Source: a virus. From it: a DNA stretch of 35,916 nt. This document shows positions 25,965-34,075 of the stretch, piece after piece. A program made the translations under genes and the position numbers. The stretch is taken from IMG/VR virus record IMGVR_UViG_3300013126_002067, positions 1 to 35,916 of that record. The stretch is one strand, 5' to 3'. The stretch's first letter is position 1. The number at the start of each line of letters is the position of its first letter. The notes under the pieces were generated by a model, which was not told the origin of the DNA, made no database searches, and saw only the letters and a list, made by a program, of their open reading frames with translations.

Positions 25965-26888
25965 TTAGAATTCTTCAACAATAATCTTTGGAAAGTTATT
26001 TGTTTTAAGTTTCCAAAACTCTGCCATAAATTTTGCTCTCAATTTATATTTTGGGTCAGTATGATATCCTGATTCATAAATACACTTGCATATACTCTCA
26101 TACAATTCCTTTTTTGGCAATTCATAATTTGCTTTTTTACATTCATAATACCTTCCAGAATTCAATACCTTTGCCCAGGCTTCAATACCTTCTTTTGTAG
26201 AATTTGCCTTTAAGAATTTTGCCCTTATTGTCTTTCTTTTTCCTTTTATAACTTCTTCTGTTTTATAGGTGGTGTGACCATATCCTTTGAATGACTTCAT
26301 ACCCCCAGCATTAGCATGTAATCTCCATAACTCACTCTCAACACCATTACTAGTGCCTTCAATTATGAAAAATGAATATAACATAGATATTGGAAAATCA
26401 GTCATTAAATGCAAGTTCATTAGCATACCTTCATATTGGTATGCCATCCACATTCTTCTCATTTCAAATAATGAACTACTGTTTAAATTTCTAAAACCAT
26501 TTATCTTCAAAAATTCTCTTAGTTCAGACTTATTTTTTTTTCTTATATTATAACCATATGCTCTACCATCATAGAAATCATCATTAACAATAGTCATCCC
26601 TTTAGACTCATCTTGTGTATTATTAGTTTCAATGATAGGTGTAGATTGTTCTATAGGTTTTTTAGGTTCATTTACAATATCTGAATCTTTTTGAATTGTT
26701 ATTGGCATTATTACTTTTTGCACATAAATTGTTTCAGTTCTTATTACTGGTGAAAAACTTTGCTTTATATTATTTAAATTGTTTGGGGTATTAATCATAC
26801 CTAAAAAAAAAGCAAAGAATAATCCAAATAAAATATATAATGCTATATTTGTTTTTTCAGATGTTTGTTTTTTTGATAATTGTTTCAT
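25965..26888 (-). CDS. Membrane-anchored glucosaminidase/lysozyme-like protein, 307 aa
   Basis: A short basic N-terminus is followed by one membrane segment at about residues 16-33 (LYILFGLFFAFFLGMI), then a Ser/Thr/Pro/Asn-rich linker to about residue 105, then a C-terminal domain. The latter has SMLYSFFIIEGTSNGVESEL, HANAGGMKSFKG, STKEGIEAWAKVL and CIYESGYHTDPKYKLRAKF, the order expected of a GH73-type glucosaminidase (catalytic Glu in IIEG, terminal GY-TDP-Y). It would cleave host peptidoglycan from the periplasmic side, either as endolysin with a signal anchor or as a virion-associated enzyme. Topology and fold are inferred; the active-site Glu is a reading of the motif. Confidence 0.72.
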   Translation of the reverse strand: MKQLSKKQTSEKTNIALYILFGLFFAFFLGMINTPNNLNNIKQSFSPVIRTETIYVQKVIMPITIQKDSDIVNEPKKPIEQSTPIIETNNTQDESKGMTIVNDDFYDGRAYGYNIRKKNKSELREFLKINGFRNLNSSSLFEMRRMWMAYQYEGMLMNLHLMTDFPISMLYSFFIIEGTSNGVESELWRLHANAGGMKSFKGYGHTTYKTEEVIKGKRKTIRAKFLKANSTKEGIEAWAKVLNSGRYYECKKANYELPKKELYESICKCIYESGYHTDPKYKLRAKFMAEFWKLKTNNFPKIIVEEF

Positions 26889-26954
26889 TTTTTTTTAAAA
26901 AAAATAAAAATTTATCAAATAAAAGTAAATGAATGTGTTGTACATCATAAAAGT

Positions 26955-26986
26955 AAAAACCCCCACCTAAAAAGATGGGGGTTTTT
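26955..26986 (-). terminator. Intrinsic terminator after the second sheath 3' end
   Basis: AAAAACCCCCA at 26955-26965 pairs with TGGGGGTTTTT at 26976-26986, followed on the minus strand by ACTTTTATG. It resembles the terminator behind the real sheath gene (28778-28815) in stem sequence and in spacing from the codons, consistent with duplication of sheath 3' end plus terminator. Confidence 0.85.
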
Positions 26987-27004
26987 TGTATGAAAAATCC
27001 AACA

Positions 27005-27031
27005 TTATATATCTTCAAATGAAGCACCAGT
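27005..27031 (-). pseudogene. Duplicate of the last codons of the tail sheath gene
   Basis: Directly after the endonuclease 2 stop (27035-27037) the minus strand reads ACT GGT GCT TCA TTT GAA GAT ATA TAA, that is TGASFEDI-stop. The tail sheath gene ends in the same eight residues and stop (28832-28858). The two 27-base stretches differ at three third-codon positions. The following bases and terminator are also alike. It is a gene scrap left by insertion of the endonuclease gene near the sheath 3' end, or carried in with it. Confidence 0.85.
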
Positions 27032-27034
27032 AGA

Positions 27035-28732
27035 TTAATTATTATTTTTATTTAATTTTAATTCAAACTTTAATGAACCACAATCCCATATTTTATCATA
27101 ACCATTTTCAAACATTATTTGTGATTCTGTTTTATTCTTATCAAAACCTTCTTTAATTAACACATTCTTTCTAAATTGATATCTATGTAATCTATTTTGA
27201 TAATTTTTCTTATAAACATACCAATAGTTTGGGGGAGTTTTTGAAACAAAATCAAAATTGTTTTTCTTATAAATATTGTTATCAATATCAATACCTGACC
27301 ATCTTATATCAGCATATGATATAATTCTACTTGGGTTATATTTTTTAATAAAAAACTTCAAACATTTCCCAAAACCCCCAATAACGGATGTCTTAATTAT
27401 GGAGCAGGATCTATATAACTCATAAGAATTTTTATCCTTGTCCATTCTTGGTTTTCCAAATGTTGAAACAAAAACCAATTTATCATCATAATATAATCCA
27501 ATTTTTATTTTTGATGATATGTTTCCTTGGATATGATTTTTGTTTAAAAAATTTGAAACATCTTCATTTGATATATCCCTAACCTCTGTCTTTCTTCCTA
27601 TTATAACCATTGGAGATTTCCCAATTGATGCCATAATCTTTGATTCAACAATTTCTGGATTATGAATAATTTCATCTTCAAAAATGTGAATTAATTTTAT
27701 GTTTTTATTTTTGCATAAATTTGTTTTATTTATATGATAACCTTTTAATTTTCCTCCACCATATTCTGAATGATAATAATTACCATTTAATTCAAATGCT
27801 ATATTATGTTGGGGTAAAAAATAATCTAATTCAAATGGTTTAATTATTGTTCTATTGTTTTTAACAAACTCAATATTATATTTATTCATTATTTCTTCAA
27901 AAAAAACATTTAAACTATTATTATTTACAATTGGGTTACAAACTGGACATTTTATAACATAACTTCTAAAATATTGTGTGTGCTCAAATATACTATTACA
28001 TTTTGAACATTTTAGTTTTGCAACCCCTTTTGTAGCAATTTCATCATTTAATAAAATTAAACCTAAATTATTCATTCTATTCCTAATATTTTCTAATCGT
28101 ATTTTACCTTGTTTTTCCTTATAATGATTAGATTGTTGATATGTTTGTGTCCCATATTTTTCTAAAATATGAGCCTTCATATTATCTTTTGTTTTTTGTA
28201 ATTTAAATGAACTATCAACCCCATATCTATCCATCATTGTCTTTTTCACTTTATCTTTAAATTCATCTAACCTTAAATGAAATCCTCCATACTTTTCATT
28301 CAAAGTAGTATTAAATTTATCCCTATTATTATAATTTTCATCACCATACTTTTCAAATTTTGTTTTATTTCTCTTAGCAACAATTTCATCTTTATTCAAT
28401 TCAATAGTTGCTTTCATTGATGAAATTATCCTATTCTTTTCATTTTCATTTTTCATATAATGGTCAAATCCATATCTTTCAATTGAAGTTTGTTTTATTT
28501 TATTTTTAACAGATTCAAGTTGAAAATTATGCTCAACCCCATACTTTTCCACCATTGCTTTTTTAGCTAAATCAAGTCTATTCTGTTTATTAACATCTAT
28601 TAATCCCCATTCTTTTCTACATTCATCTGAACATAATTTATTAGGTAGTATTTTTCTAACTTCAAATTCATTACCACAATGAACACAATTTCTTTTTTCC
28701 CAATACTTTGGATTTTTTTCTTTTTTTTCCAT
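27035..28732 (-). CDS. Vsr-like (EDxHD-type) homing endonuclease 2, 565 aa
   Basis: A relative of endonuclease 1 in the same layout. Residues about 16-40 have CVHCGNEFEVRK with CSDEC. Residues about 55-205 carry repeated modules of the type EKYGVEHNFQLESVKNKIKQ. A further CSKC...CPVCNP finger follows, then the nuclease core ELDYFLPQHNIAFELNGNYY, YHINKTNLC and LIHIFEDEI at about 300-350. The C-terminal domain has HIQGNISSKI, TSVIGGFGKCL, SYADIRW and FRKNVLIKEGF. It is inserted between sheath and lysozyme-like genes and followed within 3 bases by a copy of the sheath's final codons, so the sheath 3' end is its likely homing target. No function beyond DNA cleavage is implied. Confidence 0.8.
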   Translation of the reverse strand: MEKKEKNPKYWEKRNCVHCGNEFEVRKILPNKLCSDECRKEWGLIDVNKQNRLDLAKKAMVEKYGVEHNFQLESVKNKIKQTSIERYGFDHYMKNENEKNRIISSMKATIELNKDEIVAKRNKTKFEKYGDENYNNRDKFNTTLNEKYGGFHLRLDEFKDKVKKTMMDRYGVDSSFKLQKTKDNMKAHILEKYGTQTYQQSNHYKEKQGKIRLENIRNRMNNLGLILLNDEIATKGVAKLKCSKCNSIFEHTQYFRSYVIKCPVCNPIVNNNSLNVFFEEIMNKYNIEFVKNNRTIIKPFELDYFLPQHNIAFELNGNYYHSEYGGGKLKGYHINKTNLCKNKNIKLIHIFEDEIIHNPEIVESKIMASIGKSPMVIIGRKTEVRDISNEDVSNFLNKNHIQGNISSKIKIGLYYDDKLVFVSTFGKPRMDKDKNSYELYRSCSIIKTSVIGGFGKCLKFFIKKYNPSRIISYADIRWSGIDIDNNIYKKNNFDFVSKTPPNYWYVYKKNYQNRLHRYQFRKNVLIKEGFDKNKTESQIMFENGYDKIWDCGSLKFELKLNKNNN

Positions 28733-28771
28733 CTACTAGTTCTTTTGAATATAAATATACTAAAATAAATC

Positions 28772-28815
28772 AAAAAACAAAACCCCCAAATCTAATTAAA
28801 GAAATGGGGGTTTTG
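28772..28815 (-). terminator. Intrinsic terminator of the tail sheath gene
   Basis: CAAAACCCCCA at 28778-28788 pairs with TGGGGGTTTTG at 28805-28815 across a 16-base loop; the minus strand then runs into six T. It lies 16 bases after the sheath stop and has a diverged copy at 26955-26986. Confidence 0.85.
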
Positions 28816-28831
28816 TTGTAAATATCCATCA

Positions 28832-31800
28832 TTAAATATCTTCAAATGATGCGCCAGTGGGTGTTATGACAAATTCTAAAGAAATAAATTCAAGTGACCT
28901 TGTAGGTTTAATATAAATTTTACCACTCATTGTATTTCTATCTATATCCTCTGGGTCAGATGAAACTGTAACACGGAAATCAGTAAGACCACGATCTCTT
29001 CTAATGCCATCTAGGATTGGATTTACTGTATCCAAAAACTGTTGGCGGACTATCTGGTCATTTTGTTCAAAAAGTAGCCTCACAGCGACCGCAGAGATTA
29101 ATTTACGTGCTTGCAATAATAACCTACGAACATTAATTCTATTCAATGCTGATTCTCTAACTTGTAATGTCTTATTTCCCCAGATTACAGTATTCACATC
29201 AGAGAATGTTGCAATTGGATTGATTCTTCCTTGATATAATGTATCCCTATCATCTTGGGTTAACTTTAATCTTGCTTTAACTGAATTTACCAATCCTCTA
29301 TTATACCCTGCTGATGCAAACCAAGGGAATGCTATGTTATCAGTTAGTGCCAAGTTTCTGCAAACTTCTGCTGTTGGCGGAATATAAACTTGTGTATTAT
29401 TCACTTGGTCTCTAACCAAAATCCAAGGATAATATGTTGCTGTATAATTTGAATCTATATTTGTTTCCTCTAATGATACAATTGATTCTTGTGGATATAT
29501 TACATTATTAACATCTGTTGTTAATAAGTTTGCATCAGGTGTTGTAACAATATAAATTGCATCTGCTCTATCTGATTCAACCATATCAATGGCATTCTCA
29601 ACCAAGTTGCTATTATTCACATAATCTATGCCTGGAGTGACAAATACATTTATATTTGTTGATTCTGGATTCTGGAATGTTAAAATTCCTTTAAGATAAG
29701 CATAATAGTCTGTTGTTGCAAAATCAATTGTGCCATCACCTTCTGTTATTTCCTTAAATGTTCCTTGACCAGTTGCAGCAGCATATTTTCCAGAAACAGA
29801 TAATGCTCCTCTCATATAATCTGTTCCACCAATCTGATAAGAATCCCCATTTGTTCTTTTTTCAGAATATGCATCCCATCCATCAAAACCACCTTCAAAA
29901 AGCATTGTGAACTTTCTTGAATATAAATAATAATAAGGATTTGAATTGCTTTCAGGTTCAGCATTGAAACTTCCTGCACCAACTTGAAATGCTGTTTGCC
30001 CACTTGTTGTATAAGCATTTGCAATGGTAACAACGGTTGCACCTGAATCCATATGGAATCCTTTTGTAACCACATTCCATTCTGTCCCATCAGCAATAAT
30101 GCTACTTGGATTTTGCTTTCCTTTATATATCAATAATGAATTATCATATCCTTGACTTGTTGAAAATCCAAGATATGTTCTTTTCACATTATCTGCTGAT
30201 ACCACATTGGATGAAGCAAATGGTTCATTATAAACCTCTTCATTATTGAAATAATATTTTGTCTTATATAATACGGTAGGGGATAATTTTGTTCCGTACT
30301 TTCTGTGGGGATAACCCATAAATCCGCAAGGTATTGCATCATAGGGGAATTCATCGCCCATTTCAAGCATAATGTATTTTGAAATTAGATTATATTTGCC
30401 ATCACTTGTTCCAATCTTCTTTCCAATAAATGAATTCTGCGTTTCATCCAATGTGCAATTTGTGTATTTTTCAATAACAACTGGTGCTGTATCTGAATCA
30501 TAAAAACTTCTAACCAATACATCAAATGTTCTATTCTTGAATGACATATTCACAATTGAAACCTTAACTTCTGTGTTGGCATTATTTCCATCAGATATTG
30601 AAATGAATTTGAATAAGTTATACACCTTATTTCCTCTCAATTCTGAAACAACAAATGGTGTCTTTGGTGATTGATATTTTTCAAGATACCAACCAATTGA
30701 AGTGCCATCTCCATTCCTTGCAGAATTTAAAAATTGCATGCTTGTTTTTAATCCTCTAATATAACCAAGTTTATATGCTTGGTTTAATAAAGTTGGATAA
30801 TGCTCTTCAACAAAGATTGGAACATCATTTCTATCTTTTCCAAAATTATCAGTTCCCAATACATTTGTTATATAGTTTGAATTTGTTGGTTTTAATGATA
30901 CATTGAATGTGAAATTTGAACTGGCTGTTGTATTTCCACTTACCACAAAATTTGCAAATGGATCACCACTCATTGTTGGGCTATTTGCTCCATCAATTGT
31001 TAGAGTATTACCTGTCAATGAATATATTTGACCATGATTAGTGGATGAATAACTTGTAATACCTCTTGACCTAATGGTTGCAACAACCATATCACTATAA
31101 CCTGTATAAGCTGTTCCAGAGAACACATAAGTATTTCCTGTAACTGTTCCTGTAAATGCACCAGCAACTTGATTCCAAGCAGATGTTCTATAATAGAAAG
31201 AAAATCCATTATAAACATTTCCTGAATCATTTGTGAATGTTGCATAATTCCAAACATCATTTTCATCAACTGGTTTACCATTTGAATCCAATGAAACTGT
31301 TGTATCAAAATAATTATATTCTGTTAAACCTGATTGGGTTGAACCTGTTATTGAATTATAAACTGATACCGGAACTGAACCATATGTTGATGTCTGCCCT
31401 GTCAATGTATTTGAACCAGCCACATCATTTGCAAATGCTTTCAAATCATCATAGAAAGTTGATACTGCACCTGTGCTATTTGTATAAGTGTCAGATGAGA
31501 ATGTTGTAAGAGTCATTCCATTTGGATAAGTCCCAGAAATTGCAAATGTTCCTGTTGTTCCTGTTGTTCCTGTGAATGAAATAGAAATTGATGAACCTAA
31601 ACCAGTTGTTCCAGTTAAACCAATGGTTGAATTATTAACATTTGCAATGGTTGTTATCGACCATGATGGACCAGCATCATAACCAGATAATCCCAAAATC
31701 CTTGTAACATACATTTGGTTTGATTGTTGCAAATATGATTTTGCAATATATGCGGATTCATATTTTGGGATTTGCGTGTTGATATACTTTTCTGGTGATG

Positions 31801-31981
31801 TTCCACCAAAAAAAGTTTGAAATTCATCATAACTTGTGATAAAGATGGGCTCAAAGGCTGGTCCTTTGATTGTCTCACCTACCATACCTAACGTTGTTAC
31901 ACCAATACTCTGTGAAACAAAACTTAAATCTGTTTCAGATGTATATACGCCAGGTGATACGAATACTTTTTGATTTGCCAT
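28832..31981 (-). CDS. Tail sheath protein, T4 gp18-like, 1049 aa
   Basis: The N-terminus is classic for sheath proteins: VFVSPGVYTSETDLSFV, then GETIKGPAFEPIFITSYDEF, FGGTSPEKY and AYIAKSYLQQSNQMYVTRIL. The C-terminal part has IWGNKTLQVRESALNRINVR, LFEQNDQIVRQQFLDTVNPI and FRVTVSSDPEDIDRNTMSGK, the conserved sheath core that contracts. At 1049 residues it is far longer than T4 gp18 (659 aa); the excess lies mainly in residues about 110-380, a Ser/Thr/Gly/Asn-rich stretch with runs such as GTTGTTGTF that probably forms extra surface domains. A dedicated terminator follows. It lies next to the DGR cassette. Confidence 0.93.
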   Translation of the reverse strand: MANQKVFVSPGVYTSETDLSFVSQSIGVTTLGMVGETIKGPAFEPIFITSYDEFQTFFGGTSPEKYINTQIPKYESAYIAKSYLQQSNQMYVTRILGLSGYDAGPSWSITTIANVNNSTIGLTGTTGLGSSISISFTGTTGTTGTFAISGTYPNGMTLTTFSSDTYTNSTGAVSTFYDDLKAFANDVAGSNTLTGQTSTYGSVPVSVYNSITGSTQSGLTEYNYFDTTVSLDSNGKPVDENDVWNYATFTNDSGNVYNGFSFYYRTSAWNQVAGAFTGTVTGNTYVFSGTAYTGYSDMVVATIRSRGITSYSSTNHGQIYSLTGNTLTIDGANSPTMSGDPFANFVVSGNTTASSNFTFNVSLKPTNSNYITNVLGTDNFGKDRNDVPIFVEEHYPTLLNQAYKLGYIRGLKTSMQFLNSARNGDGTSIGWYLEKYQSPKTPFVVSELRGNKVYNLFKFISISDGNNANTEVKVSIVNMSFKNRTFDVLVRSFYDSDTAPVVIEKYTNCTLDETQNSFIGKKIGTSDGKYNLISKYIMLEMGDEFPYDAIPCGFMGYPHRKYGTKLSPTVLYKTKYYFNNEEVYNEPFASSNVVSADNVKRTYLGFSTSQGYDNSLLIYKGKQNPSSIIADGTEWNVVTKGFHMDSGATVVTIANAYTTSGQTAFQVGAGSFNAEPESNSNPYYYLYSRKFTMLFEGGFDGWDAYSEKRTNGDSYQIGGTDYMRGALSVSGKYAAATGQGTFKEITEGDGTIDFATTDYYAYLKGILTFQNPESTNINVFVTPGIDYVNNSNLVENAIDMVESDRADAIYIVTTPDANLLTTDVNNVIYPQESIVSLEETNIDSNYTATYYPWILVRDQVNNTQVYIPPTAEVCRNLALTDNIAFPWFASAGYNRGLVNSVKARLKLTQDDRDTLYQGRINPIATFSDVNTVIWGNKTLQVRESALNRINVRRLLLQARKLISAVAVRLLFEQNDQIVRQQFLDTVNPILDGIRRDRGLTDFRVTVSSDPEDIDRNTMSGKIYIKPTRSLEFISLEFVITPTGASFEDI

Positions 31982-32024
31982 TATTTTTTATTATTTATTC
32001 ATATAAATATCTAAAAAATAATCA

Positions 32025-32041
32025 AAAGGTATTATTCCTTT
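32025..32041 (-). terminator. Weak hairpin at the end of the second lectin-like gene
   Basis: AAAGG at 32025-32029 pairs with CCTTT at 32037-32041, with a T-rich minus-strand tract after it (GATTATTTTTT). The 5-bp stem overlaps the stop codon region at 32032. It is weak and may be only a partial stop before the sheath gene. Confidence 0.35.
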
Positions 32042-32595
32042 ATTAATCTAATGGGAAAACCATCTTTTTTCCACATGCCACCTTTGCCAAATTCATGTCC
32101 AAAAAATAAAAATACATATCTGCATAAATTTTCATCAATGGATTCTTGTGTGAAATACGGTGATAATAAATCTAATGCAAAATTTCCATCCATATGTCTA
32201 AACCCAGTTGGCTTTGCATTAAACCCAAATTCATCTGTTCCACCAACATTAATGGTTGTTTCAACACCTTCCATATTTTGGGTTGTTGCTGTCCATCCAT
32301 TAATTGATTTTAATTTATGCCCAGCAACATCATTGCCATTGGCAAGATTAATTAATATATTCCAATCATTATCTGTTGGAACTCTCCAACCAATTGGTGC
32401 AACATTTCTACCATCTGTGATAACCCAATAATTATAAAGATAATCATTGTTTTCATTGATGCAATATGCTGGTGATGTTAACTCATTCCATTCATTAATG
32501 TTGGGCACAAATGGAATATCATCACCATTCCTAAATTTTGTTATTGTTGCATTTTCTGTGGACCATATTTGAGATCCGATTTGAATTTCATTCAT
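32032..32595 (-). CDS. Fib_succ_major / C-type-lectin-fold protein without variable repeat, 187 aa
   Basis: It shares the domain plan of the DGR target: IQIGSQIWSTENATITKFRN, AYCINENND, APIGWRVPTDNDWNILINL, HKLKSINGW, and a C-terminal DGFPIRLIKE that parallels YGFSVRCLRN of the target. No stretch resembling the TR is present, so it should not be diversified by this DGR. Its ATG overlaps the RT stop codon (ATGA, 32592-32595), so translation is coupled to RT. Likely roles are a companion or alternative receptor-binding or decorating protein of the tail. Lectin-fold assignment is good; function is inferred from neighbours. Confidence 0.78.
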   Translation of the reverse strand: MNEIQIGSQIWSTENATITKFRNGDDIPFVPNINEWNELTSPAYCINENNDYLYNYWVITDGRNVAPIGWRVPTDNDWNILINLANGNDVAGHKLKSINGWTATTQNMEGVETTINVGGTDEFGFNAKPTGFRHMDGNFALDLLSPYFTQESIDENLCRYVFLFFGHEFGKGGMWKKDGFPIRLIKE

Positions 32596-33749
32596 AATTT
32601 TTTATTTAAGATTATTTTGTAATTATAAATATTAGATATATAATTTAACTTATTATCTATTAAAGTAATCATTTTTTTTCTTAATTTAAATGTTTTATAT
32701 GCTCTAAATAATCCTAAATATGAATTTATTGAAGATACAATCTTTTTCAAATCATTTTTATTAGGTTCATTATTTAATATATAGTTTACTTGTCTTATTT
32801 TTTCATAAAAATTACCTTTTGTTGAATTTTTAATGTAAATTCTATTTGGTTTAATATAAGAACCTAAAAAGGTAACTCCTTTATTATAGTGTTGTAGAAA
32901 TATTTTTTTTGGATGGATATTTAATAGTAAATTTGTTTCCAAAAAAACTTTAATTTTTTGTATTAATGATATTAAATAATTTTTATCATTATTAATTATT
33001 ATGAAATCATCAACATATCTACCATAGTATTTAATATTCATTTTTTCTAAAACCCATTTATCAAATAGATTCATATAGAAATTTGCAAAAACTTGACTAG
33101 TTAGATTACCTATAGGTAATCCAAATCCTGGTAACATACCAAATAAAGATTTTGTTTTTGGCAATGACACCCATTCAGATTTTTTTCCTTTTATTATACA
33201 ATTTTTAATAGGGTTGTTATATACTATTTTTTTAATCAAAAAAAACATTAATTCTTTATCTGATTCAAAATAATTATCTGTAATATACAAATGTAACATT
33301 CTATATAGAATGTCTCTATTTATATGCATAAAAAACCCTTCAACATCTAACTTCAATATAAAACAATCAGTTGTATAATTTTTAGAACATTCTTTTATAT
33401 ATGAGTATATGTTTTTAACACCATAATGAGCACCTTTATTTTTTCTACAAGCATAACTATCATTTATAAATGTCTTTTCAAAAAGCAAGTTCATTTTTAT
33501 TATAAAAAAATGATGGATTATTCTATCCCTAAAATCAGCAGCAAATATTTCCCTTTTTACAGGTTTGTTAACAATAAAAGCAATACTTCTTTTAGGTTCA
33601 TATGAACCATCCAACAACTCATCCCTTAATTTAAATAAATTACTTTCATAATTCATTTCAAATTTTAAAGCATTAGTTGTGTTTCTTTTGTTTTTTCTAC
33701 ATTCATAATATGCTAAAAATAAATCTTTTGTTAATTTTTCATTTTGCAT
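32592..33749 (-). CDS. DGR reverse transcriptase, 385 aa
   Basis: A group-II-intron/DGR-type reverse transcriptase. Motif A is FILKLDVEGFFMHIN (Asp135), the motif 4 region is GFGLPIGNLTSQVFANFYMN (DGR-like IGNxTSQ at 213-219), and the catalytic box is GRYVDDFIIIN (YVDD at 245-248), followed by the KIFLQHYNKGVTFLGSYI thumb-side region. There is no maturase, RNase H or endonuclease domain, and the length (385 aa) fits DGR enzymes. With Avd it should copy the TR RNA into cDNA with errors at template adenines and send it to VR. ATG at 33749 directly follows a hairpin and T tract at 33752-33781; it ends by overlapping the second lectin gene. Confidence 0.95.
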   Translation of the reverse strand: MQNEKLTKDLFLAYYECRKNKRNTTNALKFEMNYESNLFKLRDELLDGSYEPKRSIAFIVNKPVKREIFAADFRDRIIHHFFIIKMNLLFEKTFINDSYACRKNKGAHYGVKNIYSYIKECSKNYTTDCFILKLDVEGFFMHINRDILYRMLHLYITDNYFESDKELMFFLIKKIVYNNPIKNCIIKGKKSEWVSLPKTKSLFGMLPGFGLPIGNLTSQVFANFYMNLFDKWVLEKMNIKYYGRYVDDFIIINNDKNYLISLIQKIKVFLETNLLLNIHPKKIFLQHYNKGVTFLGSYIKPNRIYIKNSTKGNFYEKIRQVNYILNNEPNKNDLKKIVSSINSYLGLFRAYKTFKLRKKMITLIDNKLNYISNIYNYKIILNKKL

Positions 33750-33751
33750 AC

Positions 33752-33781
33752 AAAAAAACCTCTATGTTTTTGACATAGAGG
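33752..33781 (-). terminator. Hairpin with T tract between TR and RT start
   Basis: CCTCTATGT (33759-33767) pairs with ACATAGAGG (33773-33781), 9 bp with a 5-base loop, and the minus strand then has seven T (33752-33758). It lies 10 bases beyond the TR 3' end and ends 2 bases before the RT start codon. As a terminator it would set the 3' end of the TR RNA and limit RT expression; it could also be a structural part of the DGR RNA. Confidence 0.75.
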
Positions 33782-33791
33782 AAACTTTTTA

Positions 33792-33960
33792 AATTTCTGA
33801 GACACCTAACCGAAAAACCGTTCAGAGAACTATTTGTATTCTGATTGAAAGTAGAGTTATTGTAATTCAAGTTCCAGTTGGATCCAGAGGACGTAGTCCA
33901 AAAGTTCCCGTTGTTACTGAAATTGTTCCAACTACCATCCGTATTACGGTTCCCGGGGGG
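33792..33960 (-). repeat. DGR template repeat (TR), 169 bp
   Basis: It aligns without gaps to 34470-34638 (offset 678 bases) with 16 mismatches, all at positions where TR has T on the plus strand, that is A in coding orientation. By hand count, about 50 of its 169 bases are such adenines. Many lie in Asn codons (AAC/AAT) of the frame matching the target, so mutation gives varied side chains. The 30 coding-3'-terminal bases (33792-33821) are identical in both copies, as expected for the initiation-of-homing end. A C8 tract (C6 in VR) marks the other boundary. Confidence 0.97.
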
Positions 33961-33974
33961 GGTAAAAAACAACT

Positions 33975-34075
33975 ACTTAAAACTTTGCTTCCAAGAAAGC
34001 GAGTTGTCAAATTTAAAATGTTCTCTTGTTTTTACCTTAATAAAAAACAACTCTAACATACAAAGTTTTTTAAGT
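33975..34075 (-). repeat. Nested inverted repeats in the spacer upstream of TR
   Basis: The outer arms ACTTAAAACTTTG (33975-33987) and CAAAGTTTTTTAAGT (34061-34075) pair with a 2-base bulge. The inner arms GAGTTGT (34001-34007) and ACAACTC (34047-34053) pair perfectly, and TTGTTTTTA/TAAAAAACAA lies inside. In the minus-strand RNA this would put a compact fold just 5' of TR, overlapping the avd stop codon. Confidence 0.6.

Noticed and set aside
33739-33972. Frame through the template repeat that looks like a short lectin-fold protein
   Set aside because: It begins at TTG, is the TR read in the target's frame, has no start context, and its similarity to the target is fully explained by the repeat. 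It is reported as TR, not as a gene.
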